Shown here: in pieces, positions 45,204-46,625 of the stretch
Numbering within the stretch: position 1 is the first letter of the stretch
Layout: every line of letters starts with the position of its first letter
NCBI GenBank assembly: GCA_022844565.1
Contig: JALHLK010000039.1
Coordinates: 1-46,625, forward strand
DNA length: 46,625 nucleotides
From: Saprospiraceae bacterium
Lineage (GTDB): Bacteria > Bacteroidota > Bacteroidia > Chitinophagales > Saprospiraceae
Direction of reading: 5' to 3'
Position numbers and translations under genes: made by a program
The notes under the pieces: model-generated
Seen by the model: the letters and a program-made list of their open reading frames with translations, nothing else
What the model was told of the DNA's origin: nothing
The model's database searches: none

Positions 45204-45359
45204 CCTCGAAGTAGGTCACATAGCTATAAAAGAGGATATAAAAGAAGCTATACGACCCCGACAGGGTCGAATACTATCCCGTGTTCTTTGAGGTTATAAC
45301 TATTACATCCCTTCAGGATGGTTCCTGCCTCCACAAAATCCAACCATAGAAGCTGGTTG
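45202..45359. repeat. Series of short hairpins (REP-like)
   Basis: Four small hairpins in a row: GACCT/AGGTC (45202-45217), CGACCC/GGGTCG (45253-45269, 5-nt loop), CATCC/GGATG (45306-45320, loop CTTCA) and CAACCA/TGGTTG (45341-45359). Such GC-rich palindromes are common in intergenic REP-like DNA of Bacteroidota. Confidence 0.6.
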
Positions 45360-45364
45360 AAGTT
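45336..45364 (+). repeat. 29-bp repeat left of the toxin-antitoxin pair
   Basis: AAATCCAA, 7 variable bases, AGCTGGTTGAAGTT. The same arrangement is found at 46257-46285 on the other side of the toxin-antitoxin pair; the 22 fixed positions are identical. Confidence 0.65.
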
Positions 45365-45582
45365 TGTTTCGATTCACTCAACACAATTATTTCGGTAAAC
45401 GTAATAAAAGTGCAACTTTAAACTACTATCAACTTCACTGCCAATTGAGCATTCTTAGGGCAGCGGGACAGAGCTAATTAAATGTAATTTAAACACTGAA
45501 ACTTATTCATTAATCCTTTTGTTAATACTTTTAATTAAATAGATTTTTTTGTTAATGGTATAAGGTAGTTCATAAATATCTG

Positions 45583-45590
45583 TATTTTTG
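45583..45590 (+). promoter_or_regulatory. Possible -7 box of the toxin-antitoxin operon
   Basis: TATTTTTG matches TAnnTTTG, 57 nt before the antitoxin start. No TTG at the expected -33 distance. Confidence 0.3.
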
Positions 45591-45647
45591 TGAAACATAC
45601 ATAAATATAAGAGTTTAAAGCAGCTTACTAATATAAATTGAAAAGTT

Positions 45648-45863
45648 ATGAAGGTAATACTTGATATAAAAGAAAATAGTCGCATTCCCTTTTTTATGGA
45701 AATGATAAAAAGTCTTGATTACATTAATGTTATCAAAGAAGTAAATGAAGAAAGAACAAGTAAATTTATCGATGATTTAGCAGATGCTTTTAATGACGTA
45801 AAGCTATATGAACAAGGTATAAAAAAACTTAAATCAGCTAAAGATCTTTTAAATGATCTTTGA
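45648..45863 (+). CDS. Type II antitoxin (small, Bacteroidota type)
   Basis: 71 residues: MKVILDIKENSRIPFFMEMI begins a beta-strand and helix, the middle is helical and charged (IKEVNEERTSKFIDDLADAF), and the end (KKLKSAKDLLNDL) is the tail typical of antitoxins paired with RelE-like toxins. It would bind and neutralise the toxin and probably repress the operon. The gene overlaps the toxin gene by 11 bp, the usual arrangement with antitoxin first. I recognise it from its position and pattern, not from a strong domain. Confidence 0.75.
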   Translation: MKVILDIKENSRIPFFMEMIKSLDYINVIKEVNEERTSKFIDDLADAFNDVKLYEQGIKKLKSAKDLLNDL

Positions 45864-46182
45864 TGTAATTGCGACTGAAACTTTTGAAAAAAAGCTAAAA
45901 CAATTATCAAAAAAATATACTTCTCTTGCCTCTGATTTAGCTCCAATCATTGATGAGCTTATGCTAAATCCAACATTTGGCACACCAATAGGCAAAGACT
46001 GTTATAAAATACGTGTTGCTATTGCTTCAAAAAACAGAGGAAAAAGTGGAGGTGCAAGAATGATTACATACGTTCGTATTTTAAAACAAACTGTATTTCT
46101 TTTAGATATCTATGATAAATCTGACCAAGCCAATATATCTGATAAAGAACTAGAATTATTGATAGAAATTTTACAAAAATAA
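45853..46182 (+). CDS. Type II toxin of the RelE/ParE family
   Basis: 109 residues with the RelE/ParE fold pattern: VIATETFEKKLKQLSKKY, then NPTFGTPIGKDCYKIRVAIA, SKNRGKSGGARMITYVRI and VFLLDIYDKSDQANIS. The GTPIGKxCYKIRxAI and GKSGGARxITYV blocks are those of a Bacteroidota subfamily of RelE-like toxins. Proteins of the RelE branch cleave mRNA on the ribosome; a ParE-type gyrase poison is the alternative. All conserved positions look intact, so the pair is probably functional. A hairpin with a T-run lies about 95 nt downstream. Confidence 0.85.
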   Translation: MIFDVIATETFEKKLKQLSKKYTSLASDLAPIIDELMLNPTFGTPIGKDCYKIRVAIASKNRGKSGGARMITYVRILKQTVFLLDIYDKSDQANISDKELELLIEILQK

Positions 46183-46256
46183 GGCTAAATTAAGGAAAAC
46201 AGATTACCTTTTAAGAATTGAGGTTGTAGACTCTGCACCGCTCTCTTAAGTCTACG

Positions 46257-46285
46257 AAATCCAAAATAAAGAGCTGGTTGAAGTT
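46257..46285 (+). repeat. 29-bp repeat right of the toxin-antitoxin pair
   Basis: AAATCCAA, 7 variable bases, AGCTGGTTGAAGTT, the partner of 45336-45364. Here the right end is also the left arm of a terminator-like hairpin. Confidence 0.65.
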
Positions 46286-46314
46286 AAAAACTTCAACCCA
46301 CTTTTAGTTTTTTT
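46276..46314 (+). terminator. Terminator-like hairpin after the toxin gene
   Basis: GGTTGAAGTT-AAA-AACTTCAACC, a perfect 10-bp stem, followed after 9 nt by seven T's (46308-46314). The gap before the T-run makes it weaker than a classical terminator. Confidence 0.5.
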
Positions 46315-46464
46315 GCTAGTGTAATTCATAAATTAATAATCAGCGAAAATAAGTGTATTTTATACTTAAGCCAAAATTAATTTGTAAGTTTATTTAAAAA
46401 GTAAAAAAAGTGTATTTGATTGGCATTTTTCTAAGATATAGCTTTTGCAGATAGACTAATAGGG

Positions 46465-46487
46465 AATTGAAGATGCAATCTTCAATT
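46465..46487. repeat. Perfect 10-bp palindrome near the intron boundary
   Basis: AATTGAAGAT-GCA-ATCTTCAATT, in the 3' exon 27 nt from the predicted intron end. Its TTGAAG/CTTCAA core recalls the hairpin at 46276-46298. Confidence 0.6.
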
Positions 46488-46513
46488 AGCTGCTTCAGGG
46501 GAGTAAGGGCAAA

Positions 46514-46625
46514 GTCGAGTAGGCAAAGCCATTTCAGACTAAGCCTCTCACAGAACCGTGCTTGAAAGTCTCCCCTCACACGGCTCTTGACATACAAATC
46601 TCCTTAATTTCTTAGCACCCAATGG
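46514..46625 (-). mobile_element. 3' end of a group II intron (domains V and VI), rest outside the window
   Basis: On the minus strand, positions 46586 to 46553 form a 34-nt domain V: it begins GAGCCGTG and ends CACGGTTC, with the catalytic AGC, a 9-bp lower stem containing one G-U pair in the triad, a 2-nt AA bulge, a 5-bp upper stem and a GAGA (GNRA) loop. Domain VI follows (46552 to about 46516), with GAG/CTC and AGGC/GCCT helices and a single bulged A at 46520. The predicted intron end is at 46514, which ends in AC and puts the branch A 7 nt from the end, as expected. 46587-46625 would be the tail of domain IV; the reverse transcriptase/maturase gene should lie to the right of the window. 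Confidence 0.85.

Larger units (their letters stand above)
44656..45647. other. 1-kb region of gene remnants and small repeats
   Basis: No intact gene. It holds decayed antitoxin-like fragments (44810-45106), three tandem direct repeats (45136-45203), a run of hairpins (45202-45359) and AT-rich DNA leading to the toxin-antitoxin pair. The open frame at 44652-44867 overlaps the remnant in another frame and has no features of its own. Confidence 0.65.

Noticed and set aside
46394-46597. Minus-strand open frame of 67 codons
   Set aside because: Covers domains V and VI of the group II intron, which are RNA structure and not coding.

Overview
The window comes from a low-GC member of the phylum Bacteroidota, most likely a Saprospiria/Chitinophagia-type organism (the phylum is well supported, the class is inference). 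The support is a SusC/SusD pair, PorP/SprF and PorE-like type IX secretion (T9SS) proteins, T9SS C-terminal sorting domains on secreted enzymes, a DUF4249 lipoprotein, Bacteroidota-type DnaK and PdhA, and several TAnnTTTG promoter-like boxes.

Layout. 1-7316 (minus): an operon of PorP/SprF protein, PorE-like TPR/propeller/OmpA protein and a giant PKD/Ig-like surface protein cut by the window edge; this is a T9SS substrate with its dedicated outer-membrane partners. 7627-9057 (plus): a secreted SGNH-like hydrolase with a T9SS tail. 9362-15434 (minus): a metallophosphoesterase, a tightly coupled kinase-like/HAD phosphatase/GNAT operon, and a secreted M14 carboxypeptidase with a T9SS tail. 15435-16845: 1.4 kb without genes, holding a 337-bp element with nested inverted repeats, two copies of a 56-bp repeat and a perfect 15-bp hairpin. 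16846-20072 (minus): pdhA and dnaK, each with its own terminator. 20531-21700 (plus): an unrecognised secreted, probably barrel-forming protein. 22602-39938 (plus): a large nutrient-uptake block of SusC, SusD, a strong terminator, then two giant FG-GAP/ASPIC-UnbV lipoproteins, a TonB-dependent receptor, a protein with a plug-like tail but no barrel, and a DUF4249 lipoprotein, the last five tightly packed.

39969-42702 (minus): rlmB, a transmembrane anti-sigma-like protein and an ECF sigma factor. Divergent from them is a vWA/YfbK-type surface protein (42784-44655) that shares the carboxypeptidase-like regulatory domain of the anti-sigma protein but is broken by one in-frame stop codon. Between the divergent genes lies a mirrored AGACG-TT-CGTCT dyad inside a larger inverted repeat. 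44656-46625 is an accessory, decaying region: remnants of antitoxin genes, tandem 22-23-bp repeats, REP-like hairpins, an intact RelE-type toxin-antitoxin pair flanked by related repeats, and at the right edge the 3' end of a group II intron (domains V and VI, minus strand).

Most genes serve the cell envelope: import of polymers or their fragments (SusCD, TonB receptor, DUF4249), secretion and display of adhesins and hydrolases through T9SS, and an ECF sigma/anti-sigma signalling locus. The least described parts are the ASPIC/UnbV-receptor-plug operon, the sigma/anti-sigma/vWA locus with its symmetric intergenic site, and the kinase-HAD-GNAT operon. Annotation was done by reading alone; no database search was run.
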